This document shows positions 53,510-62,972 of a stretch of DNA of 64,000 nucleotides, one piece after another. The position numbers were made by a program, and so were the translations under genes. The notes beneath the pieces were generated by a model, which was given only the letters and a program-made list of their open reading frames with translations, was not told the DNA's origin and made no database searches. Origin of the DNA: Pedobacter sp. FW305-3-2-15-E-R2A2. GTDB taxonomy: Bacteria > Bacteroidota > Bacteroidia > Sphingobacteriales > Sphingobacteriaceae. The stretch spans positions 1,302,001 through 1,366,000 of the forward strand of contig NZ_CP151803.1 in the NCBI RefSeq assembly GCF_038446955.1. Direction: 5' to 3'. Positions within the stretch are counted from its first letter, which is position 1, and the number at the start of each line of letters is the position of its first letter.

Positions 53510-53819
53510 TTTTATGAATTTAACGGTATGGTTTCCTTATTATTCGTTATTGTGTGTCAGACATAATTACCTTTCATCCCTGAAGTTTGCTAAGGGCATC
53601 GGGTAAGGTTTGCTGCTTATACTTGTACTTCATATAAAGGTAAAGCAGAAGCAATGGTCAAAAATAATAGAAACTGTTCGATGCTGTACAGCTAGTGTCC
53701 GATTATGAACGGTTTTTGATTGATGTTTGATTTAATCATCTGATAATTAGAGGTATAAATATGTTTTTTTCGATTGGCATACCCTTGGCTTATGGCTAAT
53801 CACTAAGCGTAATACAAAA
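53510..53819. other. 310-base divergent control region, regulator versus exporter
   Basis: No gene seen. It holds the sigma-54 promoter at 53775-53790 and probably activator sites, among which only a short dyad around 53699-53712 is suggestive. The minus-strand promoter for the regulator was not identified. Confidence 0.5.
53775..53790 (+). promoter_or_regulatory. Sigma-54 (-24/-12) promoter of the ABC export operon
   Basis: TGGCATACCCTTGGCT matches TGGCAC-N5-TTGCW with the invariant GG (53776-53777) and GC (53788-53789) exactly 10 bases apart. Two mismatches lie outside them. It is 30 bases before the ATG of the adaptor gene, divergent from the NtrC-type regulator. An upstream dyad CCG-N8-CGG near 53699-53712 may be an enhancer site (weak). 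Confidence 0.72.
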
Positions 53820-55064
53820 ATGGATAAGATCATTAAGAAAAAGAGGTTCAGTAAAAAAACAATATTAACCATAGCCGGTGCGGTAGCTTTAGTGGGGCTT
53901 GTAGCTTATGGATACAGTCTTTCTTTAAACAAGGTATATAAAGCAGATGCAGAGAAGATCACGGTAAGTAAAGTTCAATATGGCGACTTTGAAGATGTTG
54001 TATTGCTCAATGCGAGTGTGGTCCCTTTAACCTCTGTAATTGTAAGTTCACCGGAAGGTGGTACCGTAGCGGAGATCTTTACTGAAAACGGAGCTTCAGT
54101 AGTGAAAGGAACTCCATTGTTGAGGATCACCAATCCGAATGCCTTATCCAATTATACTTCCAGCGAAACGAGCATTACCGAGCAGATCAATCAATTGAGA
54201 AAACTGCGTCTGGATTTGGAACAAAATCAAAGGGTGATGAGCCAGGATATGATGGTGATTGAAAACAGTTTGAGAACTGCGAGCAGAAAATATAAAATCG
54301 ACAGCACTTTATTCGCTAAAAATGTGATCACCCGTGAAGAATTTAATATTTCAAGTCAGGATTACGAATATTTTCAAGGTAGAAAGACGATCCTGAAGCA
54401 GGCCGTGAAACAAGAGAACCAGGGAAGGATCATGCAACTTAAACAAATTGACATCTCTATCGGCAGGATGAATGAAAGTCTGGAAACGATCAGACAGAAT
54501 ATCGAGAATATGACGATTAAGGCACCTGTGGCCGGACGTTTATCTTCTTATGACCCGGTAACAGGGAAATCTTATGCTCCGAACGAAATGTTGGGTAAGA
54601 TTGATGTCATGCAGGGATATAAATTGCAGGCAGCGGTTGATGAATATTACGTCAACAGGGTGAAGGAAGGGCAAAGTGCGAATGTCGAGTTTAATGGCAA
54701 AACCTATAAGTTATCGGTCAGAAAAGTAATTCCAGAAGTTACCGCAGGGCAGTTTCAGGTGGAGTTGGTATTCGAAGGGAAATCTCCGGATGAGTTGAGA
54801 AGAGGTTTGTCTATGCAGGTGAAACTTACCTTGTCTGATAACACTAAATCTTTACTCATTTCGCAGGGACAATTTTTCCAAAGCACTGGTGGCACCTGGG
54901 TATTTGTGGTGAAGAATGGCAAGGCCACGAAAAGAAACGTGAAGATCGGACGTAAAAACTTCCTGTACTATGAAGTATTGGAAGGACTTCAGAAAGAAGA
55001 GGAGGTGATTACTTCATCTTACGATCAGTTCAATCAGTACGATATTATAGAAATAAGCAAATAG
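53820..55064 (+). CDS. HlyD/MacA-type periplasmic adaptor protein
   Basis: 414 residues. One membrane anchor near the N-terminus (about 14-32, TILTIAGAVALVGLVAYGY), a lipoyl half-motif GGTVAEIFTENGASVVKGTPLLRI, a helical hairpin about residues 120-225 with charged heptads, and a second lipoyl half with TIKAPVAGRLSSYDPVTG. Beta-barrel and membrane-proximal domains follow. It links the MacB-like transporter to the outer membrane or acts as exporter lid. First gene after the sigma-54 promoter. Confidence 0.9.
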   Translation: MDKIIKKKRFSKKTILTIAGAVALVGLVAYGYSLSLNKVYKADAEKITVSKVQYGDFEDVVLLNASVVPLTSVIVSSPEGGTVAEIFTENGASVVKGTPLLRITNPNALSNYTSSETSITEQINQLRKLRLDLEQNQRVMSQDMMVIENSLRTASRKYKIDSTLFAKNVITREEFNISSQDYEYFQGRKTILKQAVKQENQGRIMQLKQIDISIGRMNESLETIRQNIENMTIKAPVAGRLSSYDPVTGKSYAPNEMLGKIDVMQGYKLQAAVDEYYVNRVKEGQSANVEFNGKTYKLSVRKVIPEVTAGQFQVELVFEGKSPDELRRGLSMQVKLTLSDNTKSLLISQGQFFQSTGGTWVFVVKNGKATKRNVKIGRKNFLYYEVLEGLQKEEEVITSSYDQFNQYDIIEISK

Positions 55065-55098
55065 TGCATTAAAGACATAAACGAATAAAAATATAGCC

Positions 55099-55797
55099 AT
55101 GATAAAAATAGAAAACCTGGAAAAAGTTTATAAAACTGAAGAAATAGAGACGACTGCTTTAAATGGGATAAACCTTCATGTTAAAGAAGGCGAGTTTGTC
55201 TCTATCATGGGGCCTTCGGGCTGCGGTAAATCTACCTTGCTCAATGTAATGGGTTTATTGGATAAGCCCGAAAGTGGCAGCTATAAATTCATTGATACGG
55301 AATTGTTGAAACTAAACGATAAGGAACGCTCCAACTTCAGGAAACGTAATATGGGATTTGTATTCCAGAATTTCAATTTGATCGATGAGCTGACCGTTTT
55401 TGAAAACATTGAACTTCCATTGATCTATAACAAAATCCCGGCTACAGAACGTAAAAAGCTGGTCAATGAGATCATTGAAAGGATGAATATTGTGAATAGG
55501 AGCGGACACTTCCCTCAGCAGCTTTCAGGTGGACAGCAGCAACGTGTAGCTGTTGCCAGAGCATTGGTGACCAAACCTAAACTGGTCCTGGCGGATGAGC
55601 CTACAGGAAACCTGGACAGTTCCCACGGTAATGAAGTGATGGAATTGCTTTGTGAATTGAATGAAACAGGAACGACGATTGTCATGGTGACCCACTCTTC
55701 TCATGATGCCAGTTTTTCTAACCGGATCATCAATTTAAAAGATGGGCATGTCATCTCTGAAAAGATCAATAAGAACCGTACAGAAGAACTTATATAA
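55099..55797 (+). CDS. ABC transporter ATPase, MacB/LolD type
   Basis: 232 residues. Walker A GPSGCGKST (38-46), ABC signature LSGGQQQR (142-149), Walker B LVLADEP (162-168), H-loop in VMVTHSSHD. It is the only ATPase of the operon and would serve all four permeases downstream. MacB/LolD-type ATPases power mechanotransmission export of lipoproteins, antimicrobials or peptides. Confidence 0.93.
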   Translation: MIKIENLEKVYKTEEIETTALNGINLHVKEGEFVSIMGPSGCGKSTLLNVMGLLDKPESGSYKFIDTELLKLNDKERSNFRKRNMGFVFQNFNLIDELTVFENIELPLIYNKIPATERKKLVNEIIERMNIVNRSGHFPQQLSGGQQQRVAVARALVTKPKLVLADEPTGNLDSSHGNEVMELLCELNETGTTIVMVTHSSHDASFSNRIINLKDGHVISEKINKNRTEELI

Positions 55798-55805
55798 GCA
55801 TTACC

Positions 55806-58157
55806 ATGTTCAGACTCAATCTAAAAATAGCGTTACGAAACCTTTGGAAAAACAAGGGTTATTCTACTTTAAATATTTTTGGACTCTCTATTGGATTGGC
55901 AGGTTTTATCATGATCCTGTTATTTGCCAACCATGAACGGAGCTATGATACCTGGAATTCGGATGCAAAAGACATTTACCGGATTTCTATCAAATGGGGA
56001 CCTGGACAGGAAGAATATTCCTCAAGCCCTGCGGAATTGGCTCCTGCTTTAAAGGAAGTATTACCGGAAATCGTCGATTACGGTCGTTTTTATGTCTGGG
56101 ACATGAGGCAACGCCTGCTGGCTAAGGATAAAAATGAAAATTTTGTAGACCATATCATGGGGGTTGATAGCTCCTGGTTTAAACTGTTTCCCTATAAATT
56201 TATCTATGGTGATGCGAAAAAAGCCATCTTATCGGCCAATCAGATTGTTTTAAGTCAAAAAACAAGTGAGTTATTTTTTGGAAAAACGAATCCTGTGGGG
56301 CAGTCGTTACTGATTAACACCAAAGACCGTTATGTGGTAAGTGGGGTATATGAAGAACCCAATACACCGGAACATATGGAACACGATGGTTTTGTGAAAA
56401 TGTCATCACCTGGTGATGGCTGGGGGAACGGGAATTATTACACGTACTTAAAATTGAAAGCCGGAACAGATAAAGAGGCTTTCGTTAAAAAACTAAACCA
56501 GGCTTTTAAAAAACTGCCAATAGTAAAGGAAGATCAAGGATTGAAAGACGTAGAAATGTTTCTTACTTCGGTACCTGACATTTACCTGCATGCCAGCAGT
56601 GCTCAGGATCCTACCAAAAGAGGAAATGCTAAAATTGTCACGATTTTAGTCCTCTTTTCTTCTTTGTTACTGATCATTGCCTGCATTAATTTTACCAATT
56701 TATCTATTGCACAATCTGTGAAGCGGGCCAAAGAAACCGGGGTTCGAAAAGTCCTGGGCGCTGCAAAGAGTAACCTGATTATTTATTTTCTTACAGAAAC
56801 GGGGATCCAATGCCTCCTGGCTTTATTATTGGCCCTGACCATTGCAGAGGTAGGCATGCCTGTGCTGAACCAGTTGATGGAGGTAAAACTCTCTCTTCTG
56901 AGTTATTCAAATCCAGGGCAACTGATCCTTCAGCTCTCTTTGGTGATGATATTGGTCATTGTTCTTGCTGGTGGTTACGCGGCATTTTTTCTCTCGAGTT
57001 ATGAGCCTGTGAAAGTGCTGAAAGGGAACTTCTCCAGAGGAATGGGGAGTTTATGGATGCGCAAAACATTGATTTCTATACAGTTTATTGTGGCCACAGT
57101 GTTTATGGTGGCTTTAATGATCATCCGTCAGCAGGTGACTTACATCAAAAATCAGGATGTGGGTTTCAGGAAGGACCATGTTCTGGTATTTAAGGTTAGG
57201 AAAGGCGACAGCAGACGGGATTTTAGCCAGATTAAACAGCGACTGCTCAAAGTACCCGGAATAAACGCGGTGAGTCGTGTGAATTACTATCCTGGTGTAA
57301 AAGCAATGCAGGTGATTGAGCGTGATTTCAATGGAGGGAAGGTCTCCAATCTAAGCAACATTACGGTAGATTTTGATTATTTCCAGGTGATGGGAATGCC
57401 GGCTCAAAAGGGACGTGTGTTCTCGGATAAATTTGCTACCGATAGTAGTGCTATCGTGGTGAACGAATCTGCAGTTAAAAAATACGGTTTACAAAAGCTG
57501 ATTGGAAGCAAATGGATCGATAACAGGGTCATCATTGGTGTGGTTAAAGACCATATTCAGAAAGGAATGGAGACCGCTGCTGAACCTACTGCATTTGTGT
57601 TGGAAGGAAGGCAAACAAATTCTGCTGATCATGTGATTGTAAAAGTGGATGGAGGGCATACACAGGAGACGATTGAGGGACTCAAAAAAGTATGGACATC
57701 TGTGGAGCCTTTTCCTTTTCAATACACCTGGCTGGATCAGAGTTTTGCGCAGGTTTATGTACAGTATGTAAGGCTGGATAAGCTTTTCAACATATTCACC
57801 TATGTGACGCTTGCAATTGCTGTATTGGGCTTATTTGCGCTGGCCTCATTCTCCGTTCAGGAGCGTACCAAGGAAATCGGGGTAAGAAAGGTTTTAGGAG
57901 CAGAGACAACGGATATACTAAGGCTGATCAATAAGGGCTTTTTAGTTTTGGTCCTGATCGCGAACCTCATTGCCATTCCGGTTGCCTATATTTTATCCAG
58001 TAACTGGCTTTCCGGTTTTGCGTACCGGACCAACATCACCGTGTGGCCATTTGTTTTCGCAAGCATCATCTCTGTGCTGATCACGGTGCTCACGGTAAGT
58101 CTTCAGACCTTTAAAACAGCGAATGCGAAGCCTGTTGACGCACTTAAATACGAATAG
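55806..58157 (+). CDS. FtsX/MacB-like ABC permease 1
   Basis: 783 residues, 8 bases after the ATPase gene. Architecture: N-terminal amphipathic start MFRLNLKIALRNLWKN, membrane helix 1, large periplasmic MacB-PCD domain, then three helices, repeated once (two FtsX blocks with VKRAKETGVRKVLGAAKSNL and ERTKEIGVRKVLGAETTDIL). It ends with the family tail (NAKPVDALKYE). Confidence 0.9.
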   Translation: MFRLNLKIALRNLWKNKGYSTLNIFGLSIGLAGFIMILLFANHERSYDTWNSDAKDIYRISIKWGPGQEEYSSSPAELAPALKEVLPEIVDYGRFYVWDMRQRLLAKDKNENFVDHIMGVDSSWFKLFPYKFIYGDAKKAILSANQIVLSQKTSELFFGKTNPVGQSLLINTKDRYVVSGVYEEPNTPEHMEHDGFVKMSSPGDGWGNGNYYTYLKLKAGTDKEAFVKKLNQAFKKLPIVKEDQGLKDVEMFLTSVPDIYLHASSAQDPTKRGNAKIVTILVLFSSLLLIIACINFTNLSIAQSVKRAKETGVRKVLGAAKSNLIIYFLTETGIQCLLALLLALTIAEVGMPVLNQLMEVKLSLLSYSNPGQLILQLSLVMILVIVLAGGYAAFFLSSYEPVKVLKGNFSRGMGSLWMRKTLISIQFIVATVFMVALMIIRQQVTYIKNQDVGFRKDHVLVFKVRKGDSRRDFSQIKQRLLKVPGINAVSRVNYYPGVKAMQVIERDFNGGKVSNLSNITVDFDYFQVMGMPAQKGRVFSDKFATDSSAIVVNESAVKKYGLQKLIGSKWIDNRVIIGVVKDHIQKGMETAAEPTAFVLEGRQTNSADHVIVKVDGGHTQETIEGLKKVWTSVEPFPFQYTWLDQSFAQVYVQYVRLDKLFNIFTYVTLAIAVLGLFALASFSVQERTKEIGVRKVLGAETTDILRLINKGFLVLVLIANLIAIPVAYILSSNWLSGFAYRTNITVWPFVFASIISVLITVLTVSLQTFKTANAKPVDALKYE

Positions 58158-58171
58158 TCAAATTATATAAT

Positions 58172-60547
58172 ATGTTCAGACTTAACTTAAAAATCGCTTT
58201 GCGAAACCTTTGGAAAAACAAGGGGTATACTTTGATCAATGTCGGCGGACTGGCGATAGGGCTGGCAAGCTGCATGATCCTGTTGCTGTATGTGGCTTAC
58301 GAATGGAGCTTCGATAAACAAACCAGCGGATACGAACGTACTTATGTCATTTACAACAATCAGAAAAACGGAGATCATACGGTGAGTTATCCCTGGACAC
58401 CAGGGGTGATGGCTGATGAGCTGCGGACGAAAATACCGGGAATCTCCAGGGCCTCAAAATCAACTTATCCTGCGGAACACCTGATTAGCTATAACCATCA
58501 GAACTTTAAGAAAAAGGCGGTATTTACAGATACTACTTTTCTTAAAATCTTTGATTATAAAGTTCTACAGGGAAACAGAGATCAGATGCTGAAAAATCCA
58601 AACTCTGTAGTACTTACGCAGCGTATGGCGAAAATCTTGTTTGGAAGCGAGAACCCGATCAATAAAACGGTTAAAATGGGTGGCAAAGAAGACCTGATCG
58701 TAGAAGGGGTAATCGAAGATGTGCCTGTCACCAGTAGTATTCAGTTTGACTACCTGGGTTCATGGGCGATGTTTTTAAAGGAAAATCCATGGGCAAAAGG
58801 GGCCGAAAAAGACTGGGGTAATAATTATTGCCTTACGGTACTGCAGCTTCAGGACAATAGTTTTTTTGAAAAGGTATCCGCAGAAATTAAAGGCATTTAT
58901 CAGCGGAATCAAAAGGAAAACAGGAATATGGCTTCGATACACCCCATCTCAAAATGGCACCTATATGATAAATTTGAGAATGGAAAATCAGTTGGCGGAA
59001 AAATAGATACCCTTAGGATTTTCTTGTTGCTGGCCTTTTGTATTCTATTAATTGCCTGCATCAATTTTATGAACCTTTCTACGGCGAGGTCTGAAAAACG
59101 TGCAAAAGAAGTCGGCGTACGTAAAGCAATTGGGGCGGCCAGAAAGACATTGATTGCTCAGTTTATGATGGAGTCTATATTGCTGGCCTTTTTTGGGATG
59201 GTGGTGGCTTTTATGCTAATGGAGGTCAGCCTTCCTTACTTTAATGGCATTTTAAATACAAATCTGACCATCAATTATAAAGACTGGGAGTTTTGGTTGG
59301 TTCTGATCGGGCTGACTTTATTTACCGGTTTGGTTGCGGGCAGTTATCCGGCTTTTTACCTCTCTTCTTTTAATCCGGTGAGGGTATTGAAAGGATTTAA
59401 TCTGCCAGGGAATTCTTCCTTATCCATCAGAAAGGTGTTGGTGGTGTTCCAGTTTGTATTTGCAGTCTGTTTAATTATATGTACTGTAGTGATCTACCAG
59501 CAACTGAATTTTGTTAAGAATAAACCTGTGGGATACAATAGAGCCGGATTGGTCGAAATTCCGGTTGAAGGCAGATTGCTGAGTGGTGGGAAGATGAAAC
59601 TGCTCAGGGAACAGCTGCTAAAGTCTGGGGCAGTAACCAATGCCAGCATATTCAGTACCAGTTTAAGCAGGGGAGGCAACAATACCTCCGGGGTGAGCTG
59701 GCCGGGTAAAAATCCAAAAGTGGATGTCCTGGTTAATTTTAGGTTTGCTCACTACGATTTCGCAGCCACCCTTGGAACGAAAATGGTGATGGGCAGGGAG
59801 TTTTTGCCTCAGCATGCAGACAGTGGAAATGTCATCATCAATGAAACAGCGGCGAAAGTAATGAGTTTATCAAATCCGGTGGGTAAGGTGATTACCTGGG
59901 GAGGCGATAAACTGACCGTCATCGGTGTGGTGAAGGATTTTGTGATGGAAACCCCTTATCAGACCGTAACACCGATGATCATGATGGTTAATTCTACCGG
60001 AGATGGAGAAGGGGTGTTGGTGATGCGTTTAAATCCTTCGCAAAGTATCAGTACTTCGATGCAGCAGATTACAGCACTGGTAAAAGAGATGAATCCTGAT
60101 TTTCCGGTAGATGCAACATTTTTGAGCGATAGCTTTGAAGCCAAGTTTCAGAATGAAAAGGTACTTGGTATCCTCGCAAATTGGTTCGGTGGATTCTCTG
60201 TTTTTATTTCCTGTTTGGGACTATTGGGCTTGAGTTTATTCATGGCAGAACAACGTAAAAAGGAAATCAGCATTCGTAAAGTGTTAGGTGCGAGTATGAT
60301 GAATATTTTAACCTTGCTGAACAAAGATTTTATTAAGCTCGTGGCGATTGCCAATCTGATCGCTTTCCCACTAGCTTATATTATGATTAACCAATGGTTG
60401 TCTGCATTTGAATTCAGGGTCAGTATTTCTTTTATTCCTTTCGCAATAGCGATAGGTTTATCCTTACTCATTGCATTGCTCACTGTGAGTGCACAATCGG
60501 TTAAAGTGGCCAAATCAAATCCCATTGATGCTTTAAAATACGAATAG
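58172..60547 (+). CDS. FtsX/MacB-like ABC permease 2
   Basis: 791 residues, same start MFRLNLKIALRNLWKN and tail NPIDALKYE as its neighbours, with two FtsX cores (SEKRAKEVGVRKAIGAARKTL and QRKKEISIRKVLGASMMNIL). The periplasmic domains diverge from those of permeases 1 and 3, so each may recognise a different substrate or partner. Confidence 0.9.
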   Translation: MFRLNLKIALRNLWKNKGYTLINVGGLAIGLASCMILLLYVAYEWSFDKQTSGYERTYVIYNNQKNGDHTVSYPWTPGVMADELRTKIPGISRASKSTYPAEHLISYNHQNFKKKAVFTDTTFLKIFDYKVLQGNRDQMLKNPNSVVLTQRMAKILFGSENPINKTVKMGGKEDLIVEGVIEDVPVTSSIQFDYLGSWAMFLKENPWAKGAEKDWGNNYCLTVLQLQDNSFFEKVSAEIKGIYQRNQKENRNMASIHPISKWHLYDKFENGKSVGGKIDTLRIFLLLAFCILLIACINFMNLSTARSEKRAKEVGVRKAIGAARKTLIAQFMMESILLAFFGMVVAFMLMEVSLPYFNGILNTNLTINYKDWEFWLVLIGLTLFTGLVAGSYPAFYLSSFNPVRVLKGFNLPGNSSLSIRKVLVVFQFVFAVCLIICTVVIYQQLNFVKNKPVGYNRAGLVEIPVEGRLLSGGKMKLLREQLLKSGAVTNASIFSTSLSRGGNNTSGVSWPGKNPKVDVLVNFRFAHYDFAATLGTKMVMGREFLPQHADSGNVIINETAAKVMSLSNPVGKVITWGGDKLTVIGVVKDFVMETPYQTVTPMIMMVNSTGDGEGVLVMRLNPSQSISTSMQQITALVKEMNPDFPVDATFLSDSFEAKFQNEKVLGILANWFGGFSVFISCLGLLGLSLFMAEQRKKEISIRKVLGASMMNILTLLNKDFIKLVAIANLIAFPLAYIMINQWLSAFEFRVSISFIPFAIAIGLSLLIALLTVSAQSVKVAKSNPIDALKYE

Positions 60548-60572
60548 ATTTAAAAAATATTGATACCGGAAT

Positions 60573-62951
60573 ATGTTCAGACTGAATCTTAAAATCGCTT
60601 TGCGGAACCTTTGGAAGAATAAGGGATATACGGCAATTAACATTGGTGGATTAGCCATTGCGCTGTCTGCATTTATCATGGTGGTTATGTATGTCGGTTT
60701 TGAAACAACGTTCGATCATCACATTCCGAACCACAATCGCATTTATCTGGTGGGAAGAAGTCTGCCTGATGGCAAGACGAATTACACCCCGGCTTCCCTG
60801 GCACAATCCATGAAAGATGCTTTTCCGGAGATTGAGGCTGTTGGAAGAAGTAAAAAAACAGGATTTGAGTTTGCTTTTAGTACAGATGAGGGTAGGATTT
60901 ACGGTAAAAATGTACTTTCTGTAGATTATGAAATGGCAAGGATGTTCCATTTGTGGCCAGATGGCGGCTTAAAAAAGCCAGCTGCTGATGGCTATGATTT
61001 ATATGTACCTAAGGAGTTTGCCGATGTCTTGTTCCCCCGCAAGAATCTCGCGTACCCCCGCTTGGTGACCATTGGTCCCAAGAACGCCGGGCAATCGGCA
61101 AACATCCAGGGTATTATTAACTACCGTACGGATCATTCCAATTTAAAGTTTGATGCGATGGTAATTTCAAATGACGTTGGTGCCAATCAGGATCCCAATG
61201 CTTTGAATTACCATACCTATATCGAAGTTAAAGCAGGGGCAGATGTTGCCCAGCTTGAACACAAGATAGATGGTTTGTTCAAAAAGGAAATGATTAAAAA
61301 TGGAATGAGCGCTGCCGACAGAATGATTTCCGGAAGGCCGGTTATTTTTTTAGATCCCCTGGATAACTTACATTTAAAACCCATTGCCGGAAACAATACC
61401 AATTATAAAATTGTCCTGGCATTAGGGATACTGGGTTTGCTAGTACTGGTGATTGCCTGTATCAATTTTACCAACCTCACCATCGCACAGACGAACAGAA
61501 GGGCAAAAGAGGTCGGAGTCAAAAAAGTACTTGGTGCTTATCGCATGAATCTGGTCTTTCAGTTTTTGATCGAAATTCTGATGCAATGTCTTCTGGCATT
61601 GGTAATTGGATTGGCATTGACTGAGTTGTTTCTTCCTTATTTCAATGGCTTATTTGAGACTTCCTTATCCTTATGGAAAGGGAATGGGGCGCTGGCCTGG
61701 CAGCTACCGGCTATTTTGATCTTGATTACACTGATTTCGGGCGTTTACCCGGCATTGGTGTTGTCTGGTTTTAGACCTGCTGATGTTTTAAAAGGAAACC
61801 TGCAAACGAGTTATAAAACCCTCTGGCTGAGAAATGCGTTGTTGGTGACACAGTTTAGTGTAGCGATTGTCTTTATTGCGGGTCTGTTGATCGTGAGTAC
61901 TCAGTTGAAATACATGAAGACGGAAGATACGGGGTTTAATCCAGCACAGGTAGTTTTTATACAAAATACGGTATGGTTTAAGCGCGACAATTTTGAACAG
62001 CTGAAGGCGAAGGTCAACGGAATTCAGGGGATAAATTCTTTTACTGTAGCTACCATTGTCCCGGATGGTTCCAAAGCGTTGAAAAACAGTTATTCTTTTG
62101 AAGGAAAGCTGAAGGACCTGGACATCATTAATGTTGATTTCGACTATTTCGAAACCCTTCATTTGAAACTTAAAGAAGGTCGGTTTTTTTCTAAAAGTTT
62201 TAATGCAGATACGCTGAATTCAATTGTCCTGAATGAAAGTGCGGTAGCTGCTTATGGAATGAGCAATCCCATAGGAAGGACGATCAGAGGCTGTGATATG
62301 GATTACAGGATTGTAGGTGTAGTTAAGGATGTTAAAGCACAGGGATTTGAAACGGCGGTAGAACCGACGGTTTATGCCATAAAAAATCCCTGTGGCAGCA
62401 TTAACGAGAAGTCTATGCTGATGGTAAATATCGATCAGGAAAAGATGGCTGCCGTTCTTGCAACGCTGAAGACAAACTGGAAGGATTGGAATAAACTGGA
62501 TGGGGACGACTTCAGGTATGAATTTCTGGATGAGTTATATGGCAGGTTATTTAAAAAGCAGGAGCAGCTTCAATCGGTATTTTATGGTGCAACGGTGCTG
62601 ACCATCTTTATAGCGGTTCTGGGGCTTTTTGCTTTTTCTGCTTTTAGTACCAATAACCGAAGAAAGGAAATTGCAGTCAGAAAGGTTTTAGGGGCAACAG
62701 ACCTTCAAGTGCTCAGTTTATTAAACAGCTTTTTCATTTGGGTGGTTTTAATTGCCAACCTGATCGGCTGGCCAATCGCCTATATTGTGGCGACGAGATG
62801 GCTGGATACTTTTGCTTATAGAATTGATGTCCCCTTACAGCCATTTTTACTTGCCGGACTCATCACTATGGTCCTTACAGTCCTTACGGTAAGCATCCAG
62901 GCCAGAAAGGCCGTAAAAGCAAATCCGGTTGATGCTTTGAAATATGAATAA
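60573..62951 (+). CDS. FtsX/MacB-like ABC permease 3
   Basis: 792 residues, starting MFRLNLKIALRNLWKN and ending NPVDALKYE, with FtsX cores NRRAKEVGVKKVLGAYRMNL and NRRKEIAVRKVLGATDLQVL. The N-terminal half of the periplasmic domain differs from permeases 1 and 2 (for example FATDEGRIYGKNVLSVD-like text). Confidence 0.9.
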   Translation: MFRLNLKIALRNLWKNKGYTAINIGGLAIALSAFIMVVMYVGFETTFDHHIPNHNRIYLVGRSLPDGKTNYTPASLAQSMKDAFPEIEAVGRSKKTGFEFAFSTDEGRIYGKNVLSVDYEMARMFHLWPDGGLKKPAADGYDLYVPKEFADVLFPRKNLAYPRLVTIGPKNAGQSANIQGIINYRTDHSNLKFDAMVISNDVGANQDPNALNYHTYIEVKAGADVAQLEHKIDGLFKKEMIKNGMSAADRMISGRPVIFLDPLDNLHLKPIAGNNTNYKIVLALGILGLLVLVIACINFTNLTIAQTNRRAKEVGVKKVLGAYRMNLVFQFLIEILMQCLLALVIGLALTELFLPYFNGLFETSLSLWKGNGALAWQLPAILILITLISGVYPALVLSGFRPADVLKGNLQTSYKTLWLRNALLVTQFSVAIVFIAGLLIVSTQLKYMKTEDTGFNPAQVVFIQNTVWFKRDNFEQLKAKVNGIQGINSFTVATIVPDGSKALKNSYSFEGKLKDLDIINVDFDYFETLHLKLKEGRFFSKSFNADTLNSIVLNESAVAAYGMSNPIGRTIRGCDMDYRIVGVVKDVKAQGFETAVEPTVYAIKNPCGSINEKSMLMVNIDQEKMAAVLATLKTNWKDWNKLDGDDFRYEFLDELYGRLFKKQEQLQSVFYGATVLTIFIAVLGLFAFSAFSTNNRRKEIAVRKVLGATDLQVLSLLNSFFIWVVLIANLIGWPIAYIVATRWLDTFAYRIDVPLQPFLLAGLITMVLTVLTVSIQARKAVKANPVDALKYE

Positions 62952-62972
62952 TGTAATTTAATTAGTAGAGAT

